A stretch of 64,000 nt of DNA, from assembly GCF_000719285.1 (NCBI RefSeq), contig NZ_JOFS01000005.1:124001-188000 (forward strand), read 5' to 3'. Positions 19,032 through 27,730 of the stretch are shown here, piece by piece. The notes under the pieces were generated by a model. That model had not been told where the DNA came from, did no database searches, and saw only the letters and a list, made by a program, of their open reading frames with translations. Position 1 is the first letter of the stretch. Each line of letters starts with the position of its first letter. The stretch is from Streptomyces bicolor. GTDB lineage: Bacteria; Actinomycetota; Actinomycetes; Streptomycetales; Streptomycetaceae. Both the position numbers and the translations under genes were made by a program.

Positions 19032-21167
19032 TCAGGGAGCGTCCGGTTCCGTGCGGGTGATGCGGAGCAGCGCCGCGGAGGGCGCGGTGGGCAGGGTCAC
19101 GGTGAGCTCGGCCGTGTCCGGGTTCCAGACGGCGACGGCCTGGCATGCGGCGGGGTACAGCACCTCGACACGGGCGCCGCCGCCGTCCGCCCGTTCAGGC
19201 AGCCGGAGGGTGGTGGTGGCCGCACCGCCCGGACGGCGCCACACGGTGAGGTAGGCGGTGGCGGGGGTGTGCAGGGCGAGAGCGATCCAGGGGTCGTCCC
19301 AGCCGGGCAGCCCGAGTGGCCAGGACGGCACGGCCTGCGGCAGGTCGGCGCGGATGGCCTTGTACACGGCGACCGCCTCGTGGACCAGGGCGCGGGCCTC
19401 GAGCCCCAGCTCCGGGAGGCGGCCGGAGAGGTGGATGCGGCCGAGGAGGCCGCTCGCCATGGTGAAGGCGACCTCGTCGAGGGAGTCCTCCGGCTGCGGG
19501 TAGGCCCAGACGGCGCCCTGTTCGGGGGTGACGGCGGTGGGTGCGGAGGCCGCGATGGGGGCGTAGAGGTGGAGGTTCTGCTGGTCGCTGGTGGACTGCA
19601 GTTGCAGCCGGGACAGCAGGGCGTGGTCCCAGCGCATGCCGCCGGAGGCGCAGTTCTCCACCACCAGGTGCGGGTAGCGGTCCAGGATGCCGTCGAGCCA
19701 GTCCAGGTGGGCGCGGTTGTGGCCGAGCAGGCCGGCGCCCGGTGTCTCGCCGGGGTTGGCGCTGGTTCCGGACCCGGCGTCGATGTTGTGGTCGAGCTTG
19801 AGGTAGCCGACGCCCCACTCGCCGACCAGGCGGTCCACGACCTGGTCCAGGTGGGCGCGGGCGGCCGGCTGGCGCAGGTCCAGGTGGTGCCGGCCGGTCT
19901 CCGTGACGCGCATGCCGTCGCGGCGGAAGAACGCTTCGTCCGGCAGGGACTTGGCCATGGGGCTGTGGACGCCGATGACTTCCGGCTCCAGCCACAGGCC
20001 CGGCACCATGCCGCGTTCGCGGATGCGGTCCAGCACCTCATGGATCCCCTTCTCGCCGGGGAAACGTGAGGCGGATGGTTCCCAGGCGCCGACGCTGGTC
20101 CACCAGCCGTCACCGTCGTCGTACCAGCCGGCGTCGATGACGAAGTATTCGGCGCCGGCCTCGGCGGCCGCGTCGATGAGCGGCAGGAGCTTGTCGGTGG
20201 TGGGGTCTCCCATCAGGCAGTTCATGTAGTCGTTGAAGATGACCGGCAGACCCCGGTGGTCGGGATGCGGGCGGCGCTGGGCGCGGCGGTAGCGGGTCAG
20301 CGCGGCGAAGGCGGCGTCGGGGCCGCCGTCGGCGCTGCAGGCCAGCGCGGCCGGTACGGTGCGGAAGGCGGCGCCGGGTTCCAGGGGGTGCCGCCAGCCG
20401 TGGTGGGTGTCGGTGGGCCCGAACAGTGCCGCGTAGGCAGCGTTGTCGTGCTCTTGGCACTCCCAGCGCCAGCCGCCGCCGTTGTGCTCGATCTGCCACA
20501 TCCAGGTGCGGCCGGTGTGCCGGTCCGTCAGGCCGCCCATGGGCAGATGTCCGCAACTGGACCAGGTGCCCTGTCCGTTCAGGGCGAAGCCGGCCTTGCC
20601 GTGCCCGTACTTCACGCGTCCGCTCGGGTCGGGTGTGGTTTGGCGCATCGGCTGTCGCCGCCAGCGGCATTCGGAGAGCCAGTCGTTGTCCGCCCACAGC
20701 AGGTCGGCGGCGTCGAGGGCGGCCGGGTCCGGCGGGGTGAGGCAGCCCACCGCGAGCGAGCTGACCGACTCCAGGTGCAGCGTGGTTGGCCCTTCGTTGC
20801 GCAGGGTCACTTCGCTGCGGAGTACGGGGATGCCGTCCGGCGACCGGTAGGTCACCTCCGCGACCAGACCGGTGTCCGGGTCGTGGAGTTGGACGGTCAG
20901 GGTGTGCCAGTCGCCGTCGCGGGCCGCGCGGTGGCTCCGGTGGCGCAGCCGCCCGCCGAGAGCGGTCCCGGTCAGGCGGCTGCCCGACCAGCCGCGGCCG
21001 TGACCCGCGGCCGTCACCTCCACCAGAGGCAGGGACGCACCGGGGTCGCTGCCCGCTTCGCCGGGCAGTCCCAGATGCGTCAGGCGGGCGCTGCCGTCCC
21101 CGCCGAGGACGAAGTCGAGTTGCAGGGCCCCGTGACCCCAGCGCAAGCTCCGCTGTTCGTTTTCCAT
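19032..21167 (-). CDS. GH36 alpha-galactosidase, cytoplasmic
   Basis: 711 residues from the ATG at 21167 (AAAAGGA four bases upstream); no signal peptide. It has the GH36 arrangement: an N-terminal beta-supersandwich, a barrel from 'LPVIFNDYMNCLMGD', then a C-terminal beta-sandwich. Active-site motifs include 'EYFVIDAGWY', 'GLWLEPEVIG', 'YLKLDHN' (nucleophile Asp near residue 457), 'ENCASGGMRWD' and 'STSDQQN' (acid/base Asp near residue 527). It hydrolyses alpha-galactosides brought in by a transporter not in this window. First gene of an operon with GH43. The promoter region holds LacI-type operator-like palindromes and the ruins of a LacI gene. Confidence 0.93.
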   Translation of the reverse strand: MENEQRSLRWGHGALQLDFVLGGDGSARLTHLGLPGEAGSDPGASLPLVEVTAAGHGRGWSGSRLTGTALGGRLRHRSHRAARDGDWHTLTVQLHDPDTGLVAEVTYRSPDGIPVLRSEVTLRNEGPTTLHLESVSSLAVGCLTPPDPAALDAADLLWADNDWLSECRWRRQPMRQTTPDPSGRVKYGHGKAGFALNGQGTWSSCGHLPMGGLTDRHTGRTWMWQIEHNGGGWRWECQEHDNAAYAALFGPTDTHHGWRHPLEPGAAFRTVPAALACSADGGPDAAFAALTRYRRAQRRPHPDHRGLPVIFNDYMNCLMGDPTTDKLLPLIDAAAEAGAEYFVIDAGWYDDGDGWWTSVGAWEPSASRFPGEKGIHEVLDRIRERGMVPGLWLEPEVIGVHSPMAKSLPDEAFFRRDGMRVTETGRHHLDLRQPAARAHLDQVVDRLVGEWGVGYLKLDHNIDAGSGTSANPGETPGAGLLGHNRAHLDWLDGILDRYPHLVVENCASGGMRWDHALLSRLQLQSTSDQQNLHLYAPIAASAPTAVTPEQGAVWAYPQPEDSLDEVAFTMASGLLGRIHLSGRLPELGLEARALVHEAVAVYKAIRADLPQAVPSWPLGLPGWDDPWIALALHTPATAYLTVWRRPGGAATTTLRLPERADGGGARVEVLYPAACQAVAVWNPDTAELTVTLPTAPSAALLRITRTEPDAP

Positions 21168-21183
21168 GGTGTCCTTTTCCAGG

Positions 21184-21360
21184 TCAGTGGGCGCGCAGGA
21201 CCGCGCAGCCGCCGGGCGGCAGTTCGTGGGCCGGCTCCGGCAGGGGCCACGGTGTCCGTGGTGTGGTTGCCGAGTTGCGTCGCGGAACGCATGTTGTCGA
21301 GAACGTGGCCGACCGTGCTGGGCGAGATACCGGCGCGTCTCGCCGGGTCGGCGTGGTCAC
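21184..21360 (-). pseudogene. Fused remnants: LacI-family HTH start and a glycosidase-like C-terminal tail
   Basis: Minus-strand 'PARRAGISPSTVGHVLDNMR' (about 21350-21285) is the N-terminal helix-turn-helix of a LacI repressor. It soon changes frame to 'WPLPEPAHELPPGGCAVLRA', ending in a stop at 21184-21186. That tail has the look of a glycoside hydrolase C-terminus ('lpPgg.aVLr'). The repressor's ligand domain and the body of the second gene are gone. This suggests an ancestral operon of LacI, glycosidase, GH36 and GH43 that lost a block. Confidence 0.5.
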
Positions 21361-21454
21361 CATGGGGGCGCGCCGATGTCCTTCTGCGCTGCTGCGCCTC
21401 CGAGGCTCTGGCGGTTCAACCCGTGTGTCATCGTGGTCGCCCTTCCCGCGGAGT

Positions 21455-21470
21455 GTCGAAGCGCTTCACT
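21455..21470. promoter_or_regulatory. LacI-type operator-like palindrome upstream of GH36
   Basis: GTCGAAGCGCTTCACT contains the perfect palindrome GAAGCGCTTC with the central CG step typical of LacI-family operators. It shares its left half with the site at 21575. Confidence 0.5.
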
Positions 21471-21574
21471 TCGAGGGGAAGTTATCGGTCACCTTTCGTG
21501 GGAAACAAGAGGCAGAGGACGAGGAAAGCTCCTCCCTCCTGGTCCATTGACAGTTTGTTAGCGGAAATGACCAC

Positions 21575-21590
21575 GTCGATGCGCTTCGAC
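21575..21590. promoter_or_regulatory. Second LacI-type operator-like palindrome upstream of GH36
   Basis: GTCGATGCGCTTCGAC is a 16-base palindrome with one mismatched pair, 120 bases from the first site. Together they would suit looping or cooperative repression by a LacI protein. The obvious local repressor is a remnant. Confidence 0.5.
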
Positions 21591-21672
21591 AATCAAGCGC
21601 GTCGAAGACCTGCTGGAACGGCTCACACCGCCTTCGGTGAGCGCATTCCCACAGCTGCACCGGGATCGGGCG

Positions 21673-23298
21673 TCAGTCGGCTCGCAACACATCGAGTGCC
21701 GTGAGAGCCACGTGGAGCTCGGTGCGCTGGTCACCCGATTCGAGGTCACGGCCGAGGAGACGCTCGATGGTGCGCAGGCGTTGGTACATGGTTTCGCGGG
21801 AGAGGCCGCCCCGGCGTGCGGCGGTGGTCTTGTTGCCGGCCGCGTCCAGGTAGTGGCGCAGGGTCGTCAGCAGGTCGGTGCCGTGCTGGGTGTCGTGGTC
21901 GATGAGACGCCGGAGCTGCCGTTCGGTGTACTCCTGGATCCGGGCGTCCTCACGGAGGGCGTACAGCAGGCGGCGCAGACCGACGTCGGACAGCTCGTGG
22001 AAGGAGCGGTCCTGGGGGAGGGGCTGGCCGGGCGGGGTGGCCTCGGCGACGCGGGCCGCCTCGCGGAAGGAGCGGGCGGTGTCGGTGAGGTCCGTGACCT
22101 CGGAGCCGACACTCACGACTGCTCCCGGGGCCAGGGCCAGTACCGTGCCGGACAGGCGCTCGACGACGGGACGCCAGGGCTGGGAGGTGCGCAGAGCCAG
22201 CAGGATCCCGAGGCGGTCGGGGGTCAGTTCGCCGACGAGGGCCGGCACGCCTGCCGTTCTCAGCTCTTCCGACAGACGGGACTCGGCCTCGGTTCCTCCC
22301 TTCCCTGCGCGCAGGTCCACCAGGGCGGCGACGAAGTGGCTTCGATCGGTCGGCAGGCCCAGGGCGGAGCAGCGGGCGCGGGCGTCCTCCGCGGAGCGGT
22401 GGCGCTGTTCCACGAGGTCGAGCAGGGCGTTCCGGTGTGCGGTGCGTTCCCACGGGGTGGGGTGGATGAGGCGCGCGACGGTCAGTGCCATCGCGGCCCT
22501 CTCCAACAGGGTGACGTCCTCCGGCCCGAACGCCGGTCCGTCGGTGCGCGCCGGGAGCACGGCCACACGACCCCAGCGCTCGCCCTGGTACTCGACGGGG
22601 GCGGTGAGCCAGCCCTCCGGGCCGCGTATCGCTGTGTTGTCGCCGGGCCCGGTCGCCCTGGAGCGCTGTTCCCAGTCGGCGAGTGCCTCCTCGACGGTGA
22701 GTCCGGACGGTTCGCAGATCAGGGCCTGGTGCACCAGGTTCTCCAGGACGACCGTGCGGCCGCTCATCTCCGCCGCCGCTCGCACCACGTCCTCCGGCCC
22801 GGCACCGCGCAAGGTCAGGGTGGTGAACGCCTCATGGATGCGCTGCGTGCGGCGCATCGCCTCCGCCTGGTTGCCGAGCAGGAGCGCGTGGACGACCTGC
22901 GTGACCTCCAGGAAGTTGACGTCCTTGGCCAGGGTGACGAGGGGCAAGCCGCGGCGGCGGCAGGCGTCGACGAGCGTGTCCGGCGCTCGGTGGTAGCGGC
23001 GTACGAGTTCGATGACCAGGGCCGCGGCCCCGATATCGGCGAGTTCGTCGACATACCGGCGCACGCCGACCGCGTCCTGCGGCAGGGGCATTCCGGTGGT
23101 CAGGACGAGTTCGCCGCCCTTGAGGAACGACGCGGGGTCGGTCAGCTCGGTGATGTGGACCCACCGGACCGGTCGGTCCAGGTGCGGCACGCCGGTGACG
23201 ACCTGGGGCCGTCCGGCGGCCAGGACGGGAAGTGCGAGGACATCGGCCACGGTGAGCGCACGGGTGGGCCCCTGGCCGGCCGGGTGATGGTCGTTCAC
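21673..23298 (-). CDS. PucR-family transcriptional regulator of the divergent GABA-type operon
   Basis: 541 residues from the GTG at 23298 (GGAGAG five bases upstream); a longer in-frame reading to 23580 crosses the tandem repeat and is rejected. Domains: N-terminal PucR domain ('LTVADVLALPVLAAGRPQVV', 'GGELVLTTGMPL'), a GGDEF-like middle ('RSHFVAALVDLRAG') and a C-terminal PucR helix-turn-helix ('DAAGNKTTAARRGGLSRETM'). Regulators of this family control purine or GABA use; the GABA regulator of Corynebacterium is PucR-type. It is divergent from the aminotransferase gene at 23571, so it probably binds the shared 270-base intergenic region and senses the pathway's amine or aldehyde. Confidence 0.88.
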   Translation of the reverse strand: MNDHHPAGQGPTRALTVADVLALPVLAAGRPQVVTGVPHLDRPVRWVHITELTDPASFLKGGELVLTTGMPLPQDAVGVRRYVDELADIGAAALVIELVRRYHRAPDTLVDACRRRGLPLVTLAKDVNFLEVTQVVHALLLGNQAEAMRRTQRIHEAFTTLTLRGAGPEDVVRAAAEMSGRTVVLENLVHQALICEPSGLTVEEALADWEQRSRATGPGDNTAIRGPEGWLTAPVEYQGERWGRVAVLPARTDGPAFGPEDVTLLERAAMALTVARLIHPTPWERTAHRNALLDLVEQRHRSAEDARARCSALGLPTDRSHFVAALVDLRAGKGGTEAESRLSEELRTAGVPALVGELTPDRLGILLALRTSQPWRPVVERLSGTVLALAPGAVVSVGSEVTDLTDTARSFREAARVAEATPPGQPLPQDRSFHELSDVGLRRLLYALREDARIQEYTERQLRRLIDHDTQHGTDLLTTLRHYLDAAGNKTTAARRGGLSRETMYQRLRTIERLLGRDLESGDQRTELHVALTALDVLRAD

Positions 23299-23507
23299 GT
23301 TCTCTCCACGGGTCCCTGCCCGAACTCGGCCCGGAGCTCGGGGAGTGCCCGGCCACTGTGACAAGCGTCTCTGACCTGCGCAAGAGCGGTTCGTGAGGGA
23401 TCGGCACCCGGCATGCCCCCGATGAGGCTGACACAACGTCCGGATATCGCGTCCCGGCCGGACAGATCGCGCGTTGGCGCACCCTCCGCCCGCGGAGATG
23501 CTCGGGA

Positions 23508-23547
23508 GACCGCAGACCGCAGACCGCAGACCGCAGACCGCAGACCG
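23508..23547. repeat. Five-copy GACCGCA tandem repeat in the leader of the aminotransferase gene
   Basis: Five exact 7-base units (23508-23542) and a partial sixth (23543-23547) end about 23 bases before the ATG at 23571. Copy-number slippage would alter the leader or promoter spacing without touching the protein. Confidence 0.9.
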
Positions 23548-23570
23548 AACACCGAGGCCGGGAGACGAAC

Positions 23571-24839
23571 ATGACCGCACTGTCGCCGCACCTTCGCCAG
23601 GCCACGCCCGTGGTGGCGGCCCGGGGCGAGGGCGTCCACCTCTACGACCAGGACGGCCGCCGCTACCTCGACTTCACCGCCGGCATCGGCGTCACCAGCA
23701 CCGGCCACTGTCATCCCAAGGTCGTGGCGGCGGCGCAGGAGCAGGTGGGCTCGCTGATCCACGGTCAGTACACGACGGTCATGCACCAGCCGCTGCGCCG
23801 CCTCGTCGACAAGCTCGGCGAGGTGCTGCCGGCCGGCCTGGACAGCCTGTTCTTCACCAACTCGGGCAGCGAGGCGGTGGAGGCCGCGCTGCGGCTGGCC
23901 CGCCAGGCCACCGGCCGGCCCAACGTCATCGTCTGCCACGGCGGCTTCCACGGCCGTACGGTCGCCGCCGCCTCCATGACGACTTCCGGCACCCGCTTCC
24001 GCTCCGGCTTCTCGCCGCTGATGAGCGGTGTCGTCGTCACCCCCTTCCCGTCGGCCTACCGCTACGGCTGGGACGAGGAGACCGCGACCCGCTTCGCCCT
24101 GAAGGAGCTGGACTACACGCTCCAGACGATCTCGTCGCCCGCCGACACGGCCGCGATCATCGTCGAGCCCGTCCTCGGCGAGGGCGGGTACGTGCCCGCC
24201 AACCGCGCGTTCATGGAAGGGCTGCGGGAGCGGGCGGACCGGCACGGCTTCCTGCTGATCCTCGACGAGGTGCAGACGGGCGTCGGCCGCACCGGCCGCT
24301 TCTGGGGTCACGACCACTTCGGCGTCACGCCCGACATCCTCGTCACCGCCAAGGGTCTGGCCAGCGGGTTCCCGCTGTCCGGCATCGCCGCCTCCGAGGA
24401 GCTGATGGCCAAGGCGTGGCCCGGCTCGCAGGGCGGTACGTACGGCGCCAACGCCGTCGCCTGCGCCGCGGCCTGCGCCACTCTCGACGTCGTACGCGAC
24501 GAGAAGCTGGTCGAGAACGCCGAGGCGATGGGCAAGCGGCTGCGCCAGGGCCTGGAGGCGGTCGCCGACCGGACGCCGGGCATCGGCGACGTGCGTGGCC
24601 TCGGGCTGATGCTGGCCACCGAGTTCGTCACCGAGGACGGCGGCCCCGACCCCGAGACCGCCGCTCGCGTCCAGCGCGCCTCCGTCGACGAGGGCCTGCT
24701 CCTGCTGCTGTGCGGCGCCTGGAACCAGGTCGTCCGCATGATCCCGGCGCTCGTCATCGACGAGACGGCGGTGGACGAGGGACTGCAGGCGTGGGCGACC
24801 GCGGTCGAGGTCGGCACATCGGGTGCGGCACGGCGATGA
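23571..24839 (+). CDS. Class-III aminotransferase, 4-aminobutyrate aminotransferase-like
   Basis: 422 residues; ATG at 23571 after GGGAG. Fold-type I PLP enzyme with 'TNSGSEAVEAALRLAR' (phosphate site), 'CHGGFHGRT', 'LILDEVQTGVGRTG' (Asp to pyridine N) and 'TAKGLASGFPL' (Schiff-base Lys near residue 260). It resembles GabT and related omega-aminotransferases, and the downstream succinate-semialdehyde-type dehydrogenase supports GABA or a similar omega-amino acid as substrate. Its stop overlaps the next start (ATGA), so translation of the operon is coupled. Expression is probably controlled by the divergent PucR protein. Confidence 0.88.
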   Translation: MTALSPHLRQATPVVAARGEGVHLYDQDGRRYLDFTAGIGVTSTGHCHPKVVAAAQEQVGSLIHGQYTTVMHQPLRRLVDKLGEVLPAGLDSLFFTNSGSEAVEAALRLARQATGRPNVIVCHGGFHGRTVAAASMTTSGTRFRSGFSPLMSGVVVTPFPSAYRYGWDEETATRFALKELDYTLQTISSPADTAAIIVEPVLGEGGYVPANRAFMEGLRERADRHGFLLILDEVQTGVGRTGRFWGHDHFGVTPDILVTAKGLASGFPLSGIAASEELMAKAWPGSQGGTYGANAVACAAACATLDVVRDEKLVENAEAMGKRLRQGLEAVADRTPGIGDVRGLGLMLATEFVTEDGGPDPETAARVQRASVDEGLLLLLCGAWNQVVRMIPALVIDETAVDEGLQAWATAVEVGTSGAARR

Positions 24840-27730
24840 CGGACACCACCACGGCCCTGGAGCCGCTGGTCGCGCGGCTCGCCGAGACCGCTCCCGGCCT
24901 GCGGGTGGAGACCGGCCCCGGCTCCACCGGTCTCTACGCCTACGACGCCTCCAACTACCGGGTCCCGCCGCGGGCCGTGGTCTTTCCCCGCAGCGCCGAC
25001 GACGTCGTCGCGGTGCTGCGGGCCTGCCGCGAGACCGGCATCCCGGTCACCGCACGCGGCGGCGGCACCAGCATGGCGGGCAACGCCGTCGGGCCCGGCG
25101 TCGTGCTGGACTTCTCCCGGTACCTGAACCGGATCCTGGGCATCGATCCGGTGGCCCGTACCGCGCGCGTCGAGGCTGGCGTGATCCTGGACTCGCTGCG
25201 GTCCGCGGCGGCCCTGCACGGGCTGACCTTCGGCCCCGACCCGTCCTCGCACAGCCGCTGCACGCTCGGCGGCATGATCGGCAACGACGCGTGCGGCAAC
25301 CGGTCGGTGCGGCACGGGCGCACCAGCGGGCACATCGAAGCCCTGGAGATCGTGACGGCCGACGGCGTGCGGGCCGTCGCCGACCGCACCGGACTGCGGG
25401 CCGCCGACCCGGACGACACGGATGCCGTCCAGCGGATCGCCGGTCTGGAAGCGGACGTGCGCCGCCTGATCGACGGCAACCTGGCGTCGATCCGTACCGA
25501 GCTGGGCCGGGTACCGCGCCAGGTCTCCGGCTACCAGCTCCACCACCTGCTGCCCGAGCACGGCTTCGACATGGCCCGCGCGCTGGTGGGCACCGAGGGC
25601 TCCTGTGCGGTCGTCACCGCAGCGACGGTCCGCCTGGTGGCGGCCGCACAGGCTTCCGCCCTGCTCACCCTCGGGTACGACGACGTCGTCGACGCCGCCG
25701 AGGACGTCCCCGAGATCCTGCGATGGAACCCCACCGCCGTGGAGGGCATGGACGAGGCGATCGTCGCCACCATGCGCGCCCGGCGCGGTCCGGACTCCGT
25801 CACCGGCCTCCCCGAGGGGCGTGCCTGGCTGTACGTCGAGCTCGACGGCGACGGCCAGGCGGCCGTCGACGCCCGCGCCGCCGAACTGCTGGACGTGCTC
25901 AGGGCACAGGGCCGGATGACCGGCGGGCGGGTCGTCAGCAGCCCGGCCGAACGGCGCTCGCTGTGGCGGGTCCGCGAGGACGGGGCAGGGCTCGCCGCCC
26001 GGCTCGTCGACGGCTCGGAGTCCTGGCCCGGCTGGGAGGACGCGGCCGTCGCGCCCGAGGACCTGGCCGCCTACCTGCGCGACTTCCGCAAGCTGCTGGC
26101 CGCGCACGGCCTGACCGGCGTGCTGTACGGCCACTTCGGCGCGGGCTGCGTCCACGTGCGCATCGACTTCGACCTCGCCACGGACACCGGGCGGGCCGCC
26201 ACCCGCCGGTTCCTGACGGAGGCCGCCGCCCTGGTCGTCGAGCACGGCGGAAGCCTGTCGGGCGAGCACGGCGACGGGCGAGCGCGCGGCGAACTGCTGG
26301 AGGTCATGTACAGCCACCGGCTGATCCGGGCGTTCGCCGCCTTCAAGGAGATCTTCGACCCCGAGGGGCTGCTCAACCCGGGCGTGATCGTCGACCCGGC
26401 GCCGCTCGACGCCGACCTCGCCCTCCGTGAACTCCCGCTGGTGGACTCGACGTTCACCTTTCCCCACGACGAGGACGGCTTCGCGGGAGCGGTACGCCGC
26501 TGCGTCGGTGTCGGCCGCTGCCGCAGCGACGCCGGCGGCGTGATGTGTCCCAGCTACCGGGCCACGGGGGAGGAGAACGACTCGACCCGAGGCCGGGCCC
26601 GTCTGCTCCAGGAGATGGTGCGGGGCGGAACCGTCCAGGACGGCTGGCGCTCCACGGAGGTGCGTGACGCCCTCGACCTGTGCCTTTCCTGCAAGGCCTG
26701 CTCCAGCGACTGTCCGGTCGGCGTCGACATGGCCACGTACAAGGCGGAGTTCCTGCACCAGCACTACAAGGGCAGGATCCGGCCCCGCTCCCACTACTCG
26801 CTGGGCTGGCTGCCGCTGACCTCGGCCCTCGCCGGATTCGCCGCCCGCCCGATCAACGCGCTGCTGCGCGGACCGGTCGGCAAGCTGCTCGCCCGGCTCG
26901 GCGGCGTGACCACGAAGCGCCGGATCCCCGCCTTCGCCTCCCGGCGCGCGCTGCGCCGGGCCCTGCGCCCGGCGAGGACCGGCGAACCGGCGAAGGCACT
27001 GCTGTTCGTGGACAGCTTCACCCGCGCCTTCCGCCCCGAGGTGGCGGGCGCCGCGAGCCGCGTGCTCGCCGACGCCGGCATCCCCTGCACGGCGGAGGAC
27101 GGCCTGTGCTGCGGCCTGACCTGGGTCAGCACCGGGCAGCTGTCCACCGCCCGCCGCATCATGGCCCGTACGGTCGCCCACCTGGACAACGGCGACGACC
27201 GGCCCATCATCGTGGCCGAACCCAGCTGCGCCGCCGCCCTCAAGCGTGACGTGCCCGAACTCCTCGGCACCCCCGCTGCTCGTCGCGTCGCGGCCCGCGT
27301 CCACACCCTCACCGGTGCCCTGACCGACCTGGCCGCGCCGGACTGGACCCCGCCGGAGCTGCCGGACCAGGTTGTGCTGCAGACCCACTGCCACGAGTAC
27401 GCCACCTTCAAGGGCTGCCACCCCCGCGACCTGCTCGGCCGCCTCGGCGTACGGAAGGTCGACGAGGCCGAGGGCTGCTGCGGACTCGCCGGGAACTTCG
27501 GCTTCGAGGTGCAGCACTACGACACCTCGATGGCCGTCGCCGACTTCGCCCTTAAGCCACGCCTCGACGACATCGACCCGCGGACACCGGCCGTCGTCGT
27601 GGCCGACGGCTTCAGCTGCGCCACCCAGATCGACCACCTCGCCGGGGACCGGGGCATCCGCGCCCTGCACCTCGCGGAACTGCTCGACCCCGCCGCCGAC
27701 CGACCCGGACAACCAGGAGAGAACTCATGA
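24836..27730 (+). CDS. FAD-binding and Fe-S dehydrogenase (D-lactate/D-2-hydroxyacid dehydrogenase type)
   Basis: 964 residues from the ATG at 24836, overlapping the upstream stop by four bases. Residues about 35-220 are an FAD_binding_4 (VAO/PCMH) domain ('VVFPRSADDVVAVLRACRE', 'ARGGGTSMAGNAVGPG'). Residues about 220-525 are FAD-oxidase C-terminal ('SLSGEHGDGRARGELL'). A two-cluster ferredoxin region begins near 555, with 'CVGVGRCRSD' and 'CLSCKACSSDCPVGVD'. Two CCG domains follow ('GLCCGLTWVS' near 757, 'GCCGLAGNFGFE' near 879), the heterodisulfide-reductase-like part of GlcF/LldE-type subunits. It is a one-chain fusion that oxidises a 2-hydroxy acid and passes electrons to the respiratory chain. 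In this operon the substrate could be a hydroxy acid formed when the semialdehyde is reduced, or D-2-hydroxyglutarate made from the 2-oxoglutarate acceptor; not decidable here. Confidence 0.88.
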   Translation: MTDTTTALEPLVARLAETAPGLRVETGPGSTGLYAYDASNYRVPPRAVVFPRSADDVVAVLRACRETGIPVTARGGGTSMAGNAVGPGVVLDFSRYLNRILGIDPVARTARVEAGVILDSLRSAAALHGLTFGPDPSSHSRCTLGGMIGNDACGNRSVRHGRTSGHIEALEIVTADGVRAVADRTGLRAADPDDTDAVQRIAGLEADVRRLIDGNLASIRTELGRVPRQVSGYQLHHLLPEHGFDMARALVGTEGSCAVVTAATVRLVAAAQASALLTLGYDDVVDAAEDVPEILRWNPTAVEGMDEAIVATMRARRGPDSVTGLPEGRAWLYVELDGDGQAAVDARAAELLDVLRAQGRMTGGRVVSSPAERRSLWRVREDGAGLAARLVDGSESWPGWEDAAVAPEDLAAYLRDFRKLLAAHGLTGVLYGHFGAGCVHVRIDFDLATDTGRAATRRFLTEAAALVVEHGGSLSGEHGDGRARGELLEVMYSHRLIRAFAAFKEIFDPEGLLNPGVIVDPAPLDADLALRELPLVDSTFTFPHDEDGFAGAVRRCVGVGRCRSDAGGVMCPSYRATGEENDSTRGRARLLQEMVRGGTVQDGWRSTEVRDALDLCLSCKACSSDCPVGVDMATYKAEFLHQHYKGRIRPRSHYSLGWLPLTSALAGFAARPINALLRGPVGKLLARLGGVTTKRRIPAFASRRALRRALRPARTGEPAKALLFVDSFTRAFRPEVAGAASRVLADAGIPCTAEDGLCCGLTWVSTGQLSTARRIMARTVAHLDNGDDRPIIVAEPSCAAALKRDVPELLGTPAARRVAARVHTLTGALTDLAAPDWTPPELPDQVVLQTHCHEYATFKGCHPRDLLGRLGVRKVDEAEGCCGLAGNFGFEVQHYDTSMAVADFALKPRLDDIDPRTPAVVVADGFSCATQIDHLAGDRGIRALHLAELLDPAADRPGQPGENS

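Noticed and set aside
23508..23547. CRISPR-like array
   Set aside because: Seven-base units in direct tandem without spacers; no cas genes.
23299..23580. N-terminal extension of the PucR regulator
   Set aside because: It would translate the heptanucleotide repeat and an Arg/Cys-rich stretch; the GTG at 23298 has a ribosome site and begins the PucR domain directly.
23474..24835. Extension of the FAD/Fe-S dehydrogenase upstream of 24836
   Set aside because: The in-frame codons run antiparallel to sense of the aminotransferase gene's real frame; the ATG overlapping its stop and the FAD-domain start fix the true beginning.
24308..27712. Long minus-strand frame opposite the FAD/Fe-S dehydrogenase
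   Set aside because: Antisense shadow of a gene with intact FAD and Cys motifs; no recognisable domain.
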